Program-made: the position numbers and the translations under genes
NCBI RefSeq assembly: GCF_000185385.1
Contig: NZ_GL622296.1
Location: 1,770,663 to 1,834,662, forward strand
DNA from: Lachnoanaerobaculum saburreum DSM 3986
GTDB lineage: Bacteria; Bacillota; Clostridia; Lachnospirales; Lachnospiraceae
DNA: 64,000 nucleotides
Direction of reading: 5' to 3'
Shown here: positions 23,573 to 32,890 of the stretch, piece by piece
How the letters are laid out: each line of letters starts with the position of its first letter
How positions within the stretch are numbered: the stretch's first letter is position 1
Notes under the pieces: generated by a model
Seen by the model: only the letters and a program-made list of their open reading frames with translations
The model's database searches: none
What the model was told of the DNA's origin: nothing

Positions 23573-23950
23573 ATGGCAAAGTTAACAACTGCAGAGTTTA
23601 TCGATGCAATTAAGGAATTATCGGTTCTTGAATTAAATGAGCTTGTTAAGGCTTGTGAGGAAGAGTTTGGAGTATCAGCAGCAGCAGGTGTTGTTGTAGC
23701 GGCAGCAGGTGCAGGTGCGGGCGCAGCAGCTGAAGAGAAGACAGAGTTTGATGTAGAGCTTACAGCAACAGGTGACCAGAAGGTTAAGGTTATCAAGGTT
23801 GTTCGTGAGGTTACAGGACTTGGACTTAAGGAAGCAAAGGATCTTGTTGACGGAGCTCCTAAGGTTCTTAAGACAGAGATTTCCAAGGAAGAGGCCGAGG
23901 GTATCAAGAAGCAGCTTGAAGAAGTCGGAGCACAGGTTACTCTTAAGTAA
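23573..23950 (+). CDS. rplL: 50S ribosomal protein L7/L12
   Basis: 125 residues. N-terminal dimerisation domain, alanine- and glycine-rich hinge (about residues 38-52) and C-terminal factor-binding domain ([20 protein letters not shown], then [12 protein letters not shown]). The stalk protein that recruits translation GTPases. Last gene of the unit; a terminator follows, and rpoB is not next. Confidence 0.97.
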   Translation: MAKLTTAEFIDAIKELSVLELNELVKACEEEFGVSAAAGVVVAAAGAGAGAAAEEKTEFDVELTATGDQKVKVIKVVREVTGLGLKEAKDLVDGAPKVLKTEISKEEAEGIKKQLEEVGAQVTLK

Positions 23951-23964
23951 TTTTATAAATTTTG

Positions 23965-23992
23965 GGCGATTGCGTTGCAGTCGCCTTTTTTA
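23965..23992 (+). terminator. Terminator after rplL
   Basis: GGCGATTGC at 23965-23973 pairs with GCAGTCGCC at 23977-23985 (one G-U), followed by TTTTTT. Confidence 0.85.
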
Positions 23993-24048
23993 TTTGTGTC
24001 GATATATGATATAATGTTCCCACAAAGATTAGAAAGGAAAGCATATTT

Positions 24049-25347
24049 ATGATAATGCTGAAAAATGTCAGACTTCTTGACCCACAGACAAGAACTGATG
24101 ATATAAGAGATATACTGATATCCGAGGGAAAAGTAAGGAAAATAGAAAGAGAGCTCTACCTTGATGCGACACTTATGGCAAGAGCCAACGGTGAGAGACT
24201 GAAGGTATATGACTGTAGCGGATTATGTGCCGCTCCGGGGTTTGTAGATGTACATGTGCATCTTAGAGAACCGGGGTTTGAATATAAAGAGGATATAGAA
24301 AGCGGTGCAAGAGCCGCAGCCAAGGGAGGTTTTACCACTATAGTAGCTATGGCAAATACCAATCCTCCTATTGATACACCGCAAAGAGTATTTGAAGTAT
24401 TAAAAAAAGGTAGAAAGGCATTAATCAATGTAAAAACCTGTGCCTGTATCACAAAGGGGATGAAAGGTGAGGAACCGGCAGATATGAAGGAGTTAAGAGA
24501 AGCCGGAGCCATAGGTTTTACCGATGACGGAAGACCGTTGCTTGATGAGAATCTTGCAAGAGAAGTTATGAGATATGCCAGAAGTATAAAGATGCCTCTT
24601 TCATTTCATGAAGAAGACCCTGCATATATCAAAGAAAACGGTATCAATCATGGCTATGCTTCCGATGAGATGCATATATACGGCTCTGACAGAATGGCGG
24701 AGATTTCAATGGTAGCCAGAGATTGCAAACTGGCAAGAGAAACAGGTGCCACAATAAGCATTCAACATATAAGTGCAAAGGAAAGTGTTGAACTTGTAAG
24801 AAAGGCAAAGAAAATGGGGCTTCGTGTATTTGCGGAAGCTACTCCACATCATTTTTCACTTATTGATAAGGATGTTATAAAATACGGTACACTGGCAAAG
24901 ATGAATCCGCCGCTTAGGGAAGAAGAGGACAGGATGGCTATTATTGAAGGGCTGAGAGACGGTACTATTGACATCATTGCTACGGACCATGCACCACACA
25001 GCAAAGAAGAAAAGGACAGAGATTTTGTAGATGCACCAAGCGGAATAATCGGTCTTGAGACAAGCTTTTCTCTTGGTATTATGAATCTTGTAAAGCCCGG
25101 ATATCTTTCACTTATGGAGCTTATAAACAAGATGAGTTATCAGCCTGCCAAACTTTACAATATGGACAGAGGTGTGCTTAGAGAAGGTGAAACAGCCGAT
25201 ATTGTAGTATTTGATGTGAACAGTGAATGGAAGTATGATAAAAGCGAAAGTAAGTCCTGCAACTCGCCATGGCTTGGAGATACCTTACAAGGCAAGATAG
25301 TCTATACTATTTGTCATGGGAATGTAGTTTATGAGAATTTGAATTAA
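24049..25347 (+). CDS. pyrC: Dihydroorotase
   Basis: 432 residues, class I amidohydrolase type. Metal ligands are in GFVDVHVHLREPGFEYKEDI and in later histidines (MPLSFHEED, ISIQHISAKES), with Asp in IIATDHAPHSKEEKD. It cyclises N-carbamoyl-aspartate to dihydroorotate in pyrimidine synthesis. Two possible starts (ATG 24049 or 24055) share GAAAGGAAAG. Stands alone, away from other pyr genes in this window; a TATAAT-like -10 lies at about 24009-24014. Confidence 0.93.
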   Translation: MIMLKNVRLLDPQTRTDDIRDILISEGKVRKIERELYLDATLMARANGERLKVYDCSGLCAAPGFVDVHVHLREPGFEYKEDIESGARAAAKGGFTTIVAMANTNPPIDTPQRVFEVLKKGRKALINVKTCACITKGMKGEEPADMKELREAGAIGFTDDGRPLLDENLAREVMRYARSIKMPLSFHEEDPAYIKENGINHGYASDEMHIYGSDRMAEISMVARDCKLARETGATISIQHISAKESVELVRKAKKMGLRVFAEATPHHFSLIDKDVIKYGTLAKMNPPLREEEDRMAIIEGLRDGTIDIIATDHAPHSKEEKDRDFVDAPSGIIGLETSFSLGIMNLVKPGYLSLMELINKMSYQPAKLYNMDRGVLREGETADIVVFDVNSEWKYDKSESKSCNSPWLGDTLQGKIVYTICHGNVVYENLN

Positions 25348-25402
25348 AAAATATGAAAGACAAAAGTTTTGTATACTGAATTTTAAAATAACCGTTAAAC
25401 GA

Positions 25403-25430
25403 GAAACAGCAGTCTCACGACTGCTGTTTC
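25403..25430 (+). terminator. Hairpin after pyrC
   Basis: Perfect 12-bp stem with a TCAC loop, about 55 bases after the pyrC stop. It lacks the following T-run, so termination is uncertain. Confidence 0.5.
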
Positions 25431-25656
25431 CCTGTTAGAGTGATATAGGAGTGCATAATGCACATTTTGTAGTGAGAGGTCAACGCAAGAAAACTCTCAA
25501 CTACAAGTCATATAATAGCATAACCATGTGGTTTATGCAATAGAAAAATAATTAACAAATTATGAATTTCTGTTATTAACAGTAATATAAGCCCAAATAT
25601 CAGCATAATAATTTTGTACAATTGAACTTTTTGTAAGATACAAGGCTCTAAAAATA

Positions 25657-25685
25657 TTGTGTTTAAACATTCATTGTGTTATACT
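25657..25685 (+). promoter_or_regulatory. Promoter of the GntR-mcsA-mcsB-clpC operon
   Basis: TTGTGT at 25657-25662, 17-base spacer, TATACT at 25680-25685. Confidence 0.6.
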
Positions 25686-25767
25686 ATCGCTAGAACATTT
25701 ATAACTTACTTATATAGCAAGTTGCAATAAACATAATGTTGACAATTTTTGAATTTGGAGTGTGAGT

Positions 25768-26175
25768 ATGGATGTAATAATAGATTTTCATAGTGAAGAG
25801 GCTATTTACATACAGTTATGTAATCAAATAATAGTCGGAATTGCGACCAATAAGTATCATGAAGGTGATATGTTACCTTCAGTACGACAGATGGCTGAAG
25901 ATATCGGCATTAATATGCATACAGTAAACAAAGCATATGCTACATTGAAAAGAGAAGGTTTCGTACAGCTTGACAGAAGAAGGGGTGCAGTGATAAAAGT
26001 AGATGCGGACAAACTTAGAGTACTTGGCAATATGAGAAAAGAATTCGCTACAGTGGTGGCAAGAGGTATATGCAACGGTGTTACCAAAGATGAGGCACAC
26101 AAGCTGATAGATGAACTGTATAATGAGTTTGAAGTACAAGAAATCGAGGAGATGCAAGACCAAGATGTTATGTGA
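25768..26175 (+). CDS. GntR-family regulator, YtrA type, heading the clp operon
   Basis: 135 residues from ATG 25768 (GGAG at 25757-25760 is 7 bases away; a GTG at 25762 is too close). N-terminal GntR winged helix (AIYIQLCNQIIVGIATNKYH, then GDMLPSVRQMAEDIGINMHT), followed by a short helical C-terminus and no effector domain, which is the YtrA subfamily pattern. Usually ctsR occupies this place before mcsA. This protein has no CtsR similarity. It overlaps mcsA by 11 bases and so belongs to the operon; autoregulation is likely but not shown. Confidence 0.85.
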   Translation: MDVIIDFHSEEAIYIQLCNQIIVGIATNKYHEGDMLPSVRQMAEDIGINMHTVNKAYATLKREGFVQLDRRRGAVIKVDADKLRVLGNMRKEFATVVARGICNGVTKDEAHKLIDELYNEFEVQEIEEMQDQDVM

Positions 26176-26749
26176 AAAATGCAAAATAAGAGAAGCAAAT
26201 GTCTTTTACACGGAGATAGTAGACGGAGATAAGAAAAATGAACGTCATCTATGTTCACAATGTGCTAAGGATTTAGACCAATATACAGGTTTGTTTGATA
26301 AGGACTTCAGTTTTTCAAAGTTGTTATCAGGAATACTTGGGGATGTATTTGAAAATACAACAAATCAGGAATACAGACAGATAATATGTCCCACATGTAA
26401 TACCTGCTATGATGATTTTATAAAAGATTCAATGTTCGGCTGTAAAGACTGCTTTGAGGTGTTTAACCTTTTAATAAATGACAATATAAAGCAGATTCAT
26501 GGCAATGACAGGCATATCGGTAAGATACCGAAAAATCACCACAAAATCGATAAGATATTACCAAGATCTGTAGTTTCGGAAAACATGAATGTGGATATTA
26601 ATGAAGCCGTTTTTGATAATGAAGATATGGAACTTGAAATATTGAAGAAAAGATTAGAGGAGGCAATAAAAAAAGAGGACTTTGAACAGGCGGCAATACT
26701 GAGAGACAAAATAAAAACAATCAAAAAGGACAACGGCAATGTGGTATGA
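26165..26749 (+). CDS. mcsA: McsA, zinc-binding activator of McsB
   Basis: 194 residues from ATG 26165. Two zinc-binding cysteine pairs at the N-terminus (MLCEKCKIREANVFY and RHLCSQCAKDL), a second set (IICPTCNTC and FGCKDCFEVF), and a C-terminal UVR motif (LEILKKRLEEAIKKEDFEQA, then AILRDKIK). It activates the McsB arginine kinase and links it to ClpC. It overlaps the genes on both sides by about 11 bases, so translation is coupled. Confidence 0.9.
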   Translation: MLCEKCKIREANVFYTEIVDGDKKNERHLCSQCAKDLDQYTGLFDKDFSFSKLLSGILGDVFENTTNQEYRQIICPTCNTCYDDFIKDSMFGCKDCFEVFNLLINDNIKQIHGNDRHIGKIPKNHHKIDKILPRSVVSENMNVDINEAVFDNEDMELEILKKRLEEAIKKEDFEQAAILRDKIKTIKKDNGNVV

Positions 26750-27776
26750 TAATGTAGAATTAAGTACGGAATATAATTATATAAGCAGCAAAATAAGGTT
26801 TGCAAGAAACTTTGATAATACATTATTCCCAAATAAACTTACAGACACAGAGGCAAAAAAGCTTGTAGAGGATACTCTTTATGAGTTGTCAAATATTTCA
26901 CTTGATTTGGGTATGCATACAAGTTCATCTATGTTAAACAGAATCCCTGAGGTGGAAAGGATGTCAATGTGTGAAAGAAATATTTTGAATGATACATTGG
27001 CAAAAAAAGAAACTCCGACAGGGATTATACTGGGTGATAATGAGGATACCGGTATAATTATCAATGCAGATGATCATATTCGATTACAAACTATGTCGGC
27101 AGGTATCAAACTATATGAGTTGCTGGAAAAGGCAAATAAAATTGATGACTACATAAATGAACACTTTGATTATGCATTTAGTGACAAATATGGATATTTG
27201 ACTACTTATCCCACCAATATAGGAACAGGAATGCGTGCATCAATATTGCTTCATTTGCCTGCATCCACCAGAAATAAAGGATTTTCAAAGCTTATTGCAA
27301 ATGCAGGAAGATTCGGAGTGTCTATAAGAGGCTTATATGGCGAAGGAATGGAGAACTTCGGCACACTGTATGAGATCAGTAATTCAAAGACACTTGGTAT
27401 TTCTGAAAGAGAGATAATTGATACAGTGACCAAAGTCGCCAATCAATTAAATGAAAATGAAAGAAAGCTTAGAGAGGCTGAAGCTGTCAGTGAAGTACAA
27501 AGAACAGCAAGAGAGGATGAAGCATATAAAGCATACGGACTTTTAAAATATGCAAGAAAGTTGAATATAAGAGATGCTATGAATTGTCTCAGCCTGCTTA
27601 TGAAGGGCTGTGCCGACGGTTTCATAAATATAGAATCGCCAAATAAGTTGTATTCAATAATGTTGGGAATACAATCATATAATATATTAAACATGGCAGG
27701 CAGTCCTCTAAGTGAGGATTATATAGAAATACACAGAGCGGAATATATAAGAGAAAATATAGGGAAATTAAAGTAG
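26739..27776 (+). CDS. mcsB: Protein-arginine kinase
   Basis: 345 residues, phosphagen-kinase fold. ATP- and substrate-site segments SSKIRFARNF, IINADDHIRLQ, TYPTNIGTGMRASILLHLPA and VSIRGLYGEGMENFG are visible. McsB phosphorylates arginines of damaged proteins, marking them for ClpCP. Starts inside the mcsA end and is followed 12 bases later by clpC. Confidence 0.93.
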   Translation: MWYDNVELSTEYNYISSKIRFARNFDNTLFPNKLTDTEAKKLVEDTLYELSNISLDLGMHTSSSMLNRIPEVERMSMCERNILNDTLAKKETPTGIILGDNEDTGIIINADDHIRLQTMSAGIKLYELLEKANKIDDYINEHFDYAFSDKYGYLTTYPTNIGTGMRASILLHLPASTRNKGFSKLIANAGRFGVSIRGLYGEGMENFGTLYEISNSKTLGISEREIIDTVTKVANQLNENERKLREAEAVSEVQRTAREDEAYKAYGLLKYARKLNIRDAMNCLSLLMKGCADGFINIESPNKLYSIMLGIQSYNILNMAGSPLSEDYIEIHRAEYIRENIGKLK

Positions 27777-27788
27777 AGAGGAAAAATA

Positions 27789-30284
27789 ATGGCTGAAAGA
27801 TATACATCTCAAGCAAAGGAGGCAATCAGGTGTGCCGAAATGGCAGCCGGAGAATTGTCGCAAAACTATGTCGGTACAGAGCATATTCTTCTTGGTCTTG
27901 TACAAGAAGGTAGCGGAGTAGCGGCAAGGATACTTGAGAACAATGGAATAACAGAAGAAAAAATATTAAATTTAATAGATCAACTTATAGTATCAAACTA
28001 TAATGTCGCCTTGGAGGGTAAGCAAAATTATTCTCCACTGGCAATAGGCGTATTGCAAAGTGCCTATAGAGAAGCTACAAGATATAAATCTGCACTTATA
28101 GGTACAGAGCATATACTTATAGCCATAATAAAGGACAGTGCCTGTATTGCACATAAGCTTCTTTTAACTATGAATATAAATATTCAAAAGATATATATGG
28201 AGATACTGTCTGCAATGGGTGAGGACACGGAGCGAAGAGATAACTATGAAAAGAAGTCAAATAAGTCAGGCACACTGTCTACACCTACACTTGATAAGTA
28301 CTCAAGGGATCTTACAGATCTTGCAAGAGAGGGAAGGCTTGATCCTGTGATCGGCAGAGATAATGAGACTAACAGAGTCATGCAGATATTATCAAGAAGA
28401 ACAAAGAACAACCCTGTGCTTATAGGTGAGCCGGGAGTCGGCAAGACGGCAGTAGTGGAAGGTCTTGCAGAGCGCATTGTATCAAAAGAAGTACCCGATA
28501 CATTGTTTGATAAAAGACTTGTTACACTTGACCTTCCTGCAATGATTGCCGGTTCAAAGTATCGCGGTGAGTTTGAAGAAAGAATAAAAAAAGTAATCAA
28601 TGAGGTGTTAAATGCCGGTAATGTACTACTTTTTTTAGATGAACTTCATACAATCATCGGTGCAGGCGGTGCAGAAGGTGCAGTTGATGCATCAAATATA
28701 TTAAAGCCTTTGCTTGCAAGAGGTGAGTTACAGCTTATAGGTGCAACTACTGTAGATGAGTACAGAAAGCATATCGAAAAGGACTCTGCACTTGAGAGAA
28801 GATTCCAGCCCATAATGGTTGAGGAGCCTTCACTTGAGGATGCTACCAAGATACTTTTAGGACTGAAGCATAAGTATGAAGAGCATCATGCCGTATCTAT
28901 TACAGACAGAGCTATTGAGAGTGCGGTAAAACTTTCAAAGAGATATATCAGTGACAGATTCTTACCCGACAAGGCTATTGACCTGGTAGATGAGGCGGCT
29001 TCAAAGACAAGAATCAGCAATTATATGGAACCTGAAAAGATCAAAGAGATAAAAGCTGAAATCGATAAGATGGAAAAAGAAAAGGAAGATGCTGTAGGTG
29101 CCGAGGAATTTGAAAGAGCCGGTGAGATCAAAGAAAAACAGGAGAGATTAAAAGAAAAACAGGATAAGATAAGAGAAAAGTGGATAGAGGATAAGAAGAA
29201 CAGGAAACTTGTAGTTGATGAAGATGAGATTGCGGATGTAGTTGCACTCTGGACAAAGATTCCTGTAAAAAAGATAACGGAAAATGATTCTCAAAGACTT
29301 AATAATCTTGAAAAAGTACTGCATGAAAGAGTGGTGGGACAGGATGAAGCTGTAAGCGCTGTAGCCAGAGCTATCAGAAGGGGCAGAGTAGGCTTAAAGG
29401 ATCCGAAAAGGCCTATAGGTTCATTTCTGTTTTTAGGACCTACAGGAGTCGGTAAGACCGAACTTTCAAAGGCACTTGCTTACAGTATATTCGGTTCTGA
29501 AAATGCACTGATTCGTGTAGATATGAGTGAGTATATGGAGAAGCATTCCGTTTCAAGGATGGTAGGTTCACCTCCCGGATATGTCGGATATGAAGAGGGC
29601 GGACAGCTTTCTGAGAAAGTTCGCAGAAATCCATACTCTGTAATCCTTTTTGATGAGATAGAGAAGGCACATCCCGATGTATTTAATATATTATTGCAGG
29701 TACTTGATGACGGACATATTACCGATTCAAGCGGCAGGATGGTTGACTTTAAAAATACTGTAATCATACTTACTTCAAATGCAGGTGCTCAAAGGATTAT
29801 TGAACCGAAACAGCTCGGGTTTGCTTCAAACTCTGATGATAAGAAAGATTATTCCGATATGAAAAACAGTGTTATGGAAGAAGTAAAGCAGATGTTCAAA
29901 CCTGAATTCTTAAACAGAATTGACGAGACTATAGTATTCCATCAGCTGACTAAAGAAGATCTTAAAGAGATTCTTGATATATTGTTGAAAGAAATCAATT
30001 CAAGACTTGATGAGCAGATGCAGATGAATTTAAGACTTACAGATAAAGCCAAGGAATTTCTTATAGACAAGGGCTATGACAAGAAGTACGGCGCAAGGCC
30101 TCTAAAGCGTGCATTGCAAAATGAGATAGAGGACAGACTGGCTGAGCAAATCCTGTTCGGAAATATAAAGCAGGGTGATAAGATAAAAATAGATTGTAAG
30201 GGCGAGGGTAAGGATAGTGAACTTACATTTAAGCCGACTATTAAAAGAGCAAAACAAAAGCATCTGATTACAGACTCTTTTTAG
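27789..30284 (+). CDS. clpC: ATP-dependent Clp protease ATP-binding subunit ClpC
   Basis: 831 residues. Double Clp-N domain (1-145, including the pArg-binding region), first AAA+ module with Walker A GEPGVGKT (213-220) and LLFLDELHTIIGAGGAEGAV, a middle coiled-coil/UVR region around 425-460, second AAA+ module with GPTGVGKTELSKAL, and a C-terminal ClpB-D2-type domain. It unfolds substrates for ClpP. Last gene of the operon, followed by a terminator. Confidence 0.96.
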   Translation: MAERYTSQAKEAIRCAEMAAGELSQNYVGTEHILLGLVQEGSGVAARILENNGITEEKILNLIDQLIVSNYNVALEGKQNYSPLAIGVLQSAYREATRYKSALIGTEHILIAIIKDSACIAHKLLLTMNINIQKIYMEILSAMGEDTERRDNYEKKSNKSGTLSTPTLDKYSRDLTDLAREGRLDPVIGRDNETNRVMQILSRRTKNNPVLIGEPGVGKTAVVEGLAERIVSKEVPDTLFDKRLVTLDLPAMIAGSKYRGEFEERIKKVINEVLNAGNVLLFLDELHTIIGAGGAEGAVDASNILKPLLARGELQLIGATTVDEYRKHIEKDSALERRFQPIMVEEPSLEDATKILLGLKHKYEEHHAVSITDRAIESAVKLSKRYISDRFLPDKAIDLVDEAASKTRISNYMEPEKIKEIKAEIDKMEKEKEDAVGAEEFERAGEIKEKQERLKEKQDKIREKWIEDKKNRKLVVDEDEIADVVALWTKIPVKKITENDSQRLNNLEKVLHERVVGQDEAVSAVARAIRRGRVGLKDPKRPIGSFLFLGPTGVGKTELSKALAYSIFGSENALIRVDMSEYMEKHSVSRMVGSPPGYVGYEEGGQLSEKVRRNPYSVILFDEIEKAHPDVFNILLQVLDDGHITDSSGRMVDFKNTVIILTSNAGAQRIIEPKQLGFASNSDDKKDYSDMKNSVMEEVKQMFKPEFLNRIDETIVFHQLTKEDLKEILDILLKEINSRLDEQMQMNLRLTDKAKEFLIDKGYDKKYGARPLKRALQNEIEDRLAEQILFGNIKQGDKIKIDCKGEGKDSELTFKPTIKRAKQKHLITDSF

Positions 30285-30328
30285 AATTTTAAAAAAATAG
30301 GATATTTAGAAGATAGAATATTTTAAAG

Positions 30329-30366
30329 ACGACTGATAAATGTAAAAGTTTTTCGGTCGTTTTTTA
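30329..30366 (+). terminator. Terminator after clpC
   Basis: ACGAC at 30329-30333 pairs with GTCGT at 30356-30360 with further weak pairing inside, followed by TTTTTT. Confidence 0.65.
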
Positions 30367-30461
30367 TTTTCATAAAAAAATCAGAAATAAAAAGCAAACA
30401 TATAAAAAATATGGTATGATAGAAGACGCATAAAGTTTTTTTGTATTATTTAAGGTGAATG

Positions 30462-31136
30462 ATGAATAAGACAATTATAGAAGTAAAGGGACTGTATAAG
30501 TTCTATAAAGCAGGCGATACTGTAGTTCATGCTCTGGACGGGCTTGATTTTACTATAAATAAGGGTGAGTTTGTAGCTATAGTCGGACCTTCTGGTTCAG
30601 GAAAGTCTACGCTTTTAAATATGCTTGCAGGACTTGAAAAGCCTACAAAGGGTGAAATAATAATAAACGGTACACATCTTGAAAAACTGAATGAAAACCG
30701 TCTGGTAGCATTCAGGAGGAATAATGTAGGTTTTATTTTTCAATCCTACAATCTTTTGCCTACTATGAACGCTCTTGACAATGTGGCATTACCGCTGGTA
30801 TTCCGCGGAATGGATGTTAAGAAGCGAATAGAGATTGCAAAGAAATATTTGACTTTGGTAGGACTTGAAAAGCAAATATATCAAAACGGTAATGTTATGA
30901 GCGGCGGACAACAACAGAGGGTGGGTATTGCAAGGGCATTGGCAATGGAGCCGAAGATTATATTTGCAGATGAGCCTACAGGAAACCTTGATACAAAAAC
31001 AAGTGCTGAGGTACTTGATCTTATGAAGCAGATAGTGAAGGAAGAAAGTCAGACACTTATTATGGTAACACATGACAATGATATAGCTAAGGTAGCAGAC
31101 AGACAAATCAGAATAGTAGATGGGAAGGCGGTATAA
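30462..31136 (+). CDS. ABC transporter ATP-binding protein, MacB/LolD type
   Basis: 224 residues. Walker A GPSGSGKSTLLNML, Q-loop FIFQSYNLLPTMNALDNVAL, signature MSGGQQQRVGIARALAMEPK and Walker B IIFADEPTGNLD. The type VII (MacB/LolD/FtsE) pattern couples to FtsX-like permeases, and one lies two genes downstream. ATG 30462 is preferred to 30459, whose spacing to AAGGTG is too short. First of at least three transporter genes in one operon. Confidence 0.93.
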   Translation: MNKTIIEVKGLYKFYKAGDTVVHALDGLDFTINKGEFVAIVGPSGSGKSTLLNMLAGLEKPTKGEIIINGTHLEKLNENRLVAFRRNNVGFIFQSYNLLPTMNALDNVALPLVFRGMDVKKRIEIAKKYLTLVGLEKQIYQNGNVMSGGQQQRVGIARALAMEPKIIFADEPTGNLDTKTSAEVLDLMKQIVKEESQTLIMVTHDNDIAKVADRQIRIVDGKAV

Positions 31137-31141
31137 TCTGT

Positions 31142-32890
31142 ATGAGAAATATTAGGGGAATTTTGGGAGTATGGTTGGTTTTTGTAATGATAATGCTGTT
31201 GCCGATGCTGAGTTTTGCCAAGCTTAAGAACATAGAGAGCAACAGTGTATTTCATCAGGACAAGATACCTGTAGGTAAAACAGGCAAGATAATGAATGTT
31301 ACCTTCTATGTTGAAACAGGATCCGATTATGGTGATGCATGGGCAGGTATAGCCTATGACGACGGTGATGATGAAGAAGATGTAATTTTCCCGTTTGAGC
31401 TTACTTCTGAAACGACAGACAGAAAGCATGTAGGAAAGATAACTAAGGGAAAGAAGAAAAATATAACTATTTCCGCCAGAGTCAGAAGGGATGTTCCTGA
31501 AGGATACTACGGTATACCTGTATACTTGGCAGATGATAAGGAAAGCGGCAGAGGTGTACAGGAATATATTAATGTATATATTCAAAAGTCTGCTACTACA
31601 GACAGCAGCAGTGAATCCGAGGCGGTCAAGGATGTGGATTTTACTATAGGTGAAGGTCAATCCACCCCAAGAGGAAAGTATCCAGATGTGCTTAATTTCA
31701 GTCTTAATATGGCAAATACGGGAAAACTTACCGCATTTGATGTTACGGCGCATATGGTTATGGATAAGGACAGTACAGTTTTCCCGTTTGAAATAAATGA
31801 TGCAAACTATGACAGACATTTTGACAAGGTAGAAAGTGGAGGTATGGTAAATCTTGACTACAGCTTTGCCATACAAAAAAATACCTACACAGGTTACTAT
31901 CCCATAAAGCTTGAGATAACATATCGTGAAAGTACTGAAGGTGAGCTGAAAAAGGCGGAAGAACAGTTCTTTGTACATATTGACAATAAGGATAAGGATG
32001 AGACTACCACTTCTGCAAAAGAGTTCAATCCGAATGACAGAACAAAAGCAAGAATAGTGGTGGACAGCTACAGAACCGAGCCGAAAGATGTTTTTGCCGG
32101 AGAAACCTTTGATCTTTTTATCACTATGAAAAATGCTTCCGCAAGTGTACCTGCCAGCAATATCTTATTTACATTAGAGTCTGAAAAAGTAAGTGACAGT
32201 GCTGTATTCAGTATGGAAGAGGGTTCAAGTTCTCATGCCGTCAATTCACTGCCTGCCAATCAGACCACAGAACTTAAACTGAAAATGACTGCAAGGGCAG
32301 GTGTTGATCAGAGATCGTATTCTATAACAATAAATGAGCAGTATGACTCACCTGAATTTAAAAATGCTACAGATAAGGTGACCGTGGATATTCCTGTAAA
32401 GCAGATGGCAAGGATGAATGTAGGCAGCTTTGATATAAATCCGGATACGATAAATGTAGGTGATGACTCAAATGTTACATTCCAGATAAATAATACCGGA
32501 AAGGTAATACTTTACAATCTTATGGCAAAGTTCAGTGCGGATTCTATAAAAGAAAATGAAGCCTATGTCGGAAATATAAAGCCCGGTGAAAGCGGAAATG
32601 TTGATGTGAACTTGACGGGAAAAGAAGTTACTGCCGATGACGGCAAGATAAACCTGACTATCAGCTATGAGGATGAAAACGGCAATATAAAAGAAGAAAC
32701 CAGAGATTTTATATTAAATGTCACACAGTCAACTGAAGAGGAAACCGATATAGCAGATCCTGATATATCAGATAATAAAGATAAACATTTTAATATAGTT
32801 CCGTTTATCATTGCAGGAGCCGCAGTTGCGGCAGTTGTCATACTGATTATTGTAGTAAAGAGGTTAAAACATAAAAAGGAGCAGGTATAA
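31142..32890 (+). CDS. Secreted, membrane-anchored multi-domain beta protein of an ABC system
   Basis: 582 residues. N-terminal signal peptide (GILGVWLVFVMIMLLPMLSF), a large extracytoplasmic part, and a C-terminal membrane helix (FIIAGAAVAAVVILIIVVKR) with a basic tail inside the cell. The outer part has repeated Ig-like beta domains of the CARDB/NEW3 kind, each with an N-x-G-K or N-x-x-A turn (LNMANTGKLTAFDVTAHMVM, ITMKNASASVPASNILFTLE, FQINNTGKVILYNLMAKFSA). It sits between ATPase and permease, and its stop overlaps the permease start. It probably acts as the extracellular partner of the efflux or stress-sensing ABC complex; substrate unknown. Confidence 0.75.
   Translation: MRNIRGILGVWLVFVMIMLLPMLSFAKLKNIESNSVFHQDKIPVGKTGKIMNVTFYVETGSDYGDAWAGIAYDDGDDEEDVIFPFELTSETTDRKHVGKITKGKKKNITISARVRRDVPEGYYGIPVYLADDKESGRGVQEYINVYIQKSATTDSSSESEAVKDVDFTIGEGQSTPRGKYPDVLNFSLNMANTGKLTAFDVTAHMVMDKDSTVFPFEINDANYDRHFDKVESGGMVNLDYSFAIQKNTYTGYYPIKLEITYRESTEGELKKAEEQFFVHIDNKDKDETTTSAKEFNPNDRTKARIVVDSYRTEPKDVFAGETFDLFITMKNASASVPASNILFTLESEKVSDSAVFSMEEGSSSHAVNSLPANQTTELKLKMTARAGVDQRSYSITINEQYDSPEFKNATDKVTVDIPVKQMARMNVGSFDINPDTINVGDDSNVTFQINNTGKVILYNLMAKFSADSIKENEAYVGNIKPGESGNVDVNLTGKEVTADDGKINLTISYEDENGNIKEETRDFILNVTQSTEEETDIADPDISDNKDKHFNIVPFIIAGAAVAAVVILIIVVKRLKHKKEQV

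Larger units (their letters stand above)
25348..25767. other. Long intergenic region before the clp operon
   Basis: 420 bases without a gene. Contents: a perfect 12-bp hairpin, GAAACAGCAGTC (25403-25414) and GACTGCTGTTTC (25419-25430), with no T-run, probably ending pyrC transcription; then AT-rich sequence; then a promoter at 25657-25685 and an untranslated leader of about 75 nt. I looked for the CtsR tandem heptad (GGTCAAA-type) and found only one partial match near 25475, not a full site. Confidence 0.55.

Noticed and set aside
25440-25520. CtsR operator upstream of the clp operon
   Set aside because: Only one partial GGTCAA half-site is present; the tandem heptad repeat is missing.
31049-31978. 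Long minus-strand reading frame (309 codons) opposite the ABC ATPase and secreted protein genes
   Set aside because: It is antisense to two well-supported genes, has no ribosome binding site or family motif, and its composition (many Ile, Tyr, Cys, His) is that of a complementary-strand shadow.
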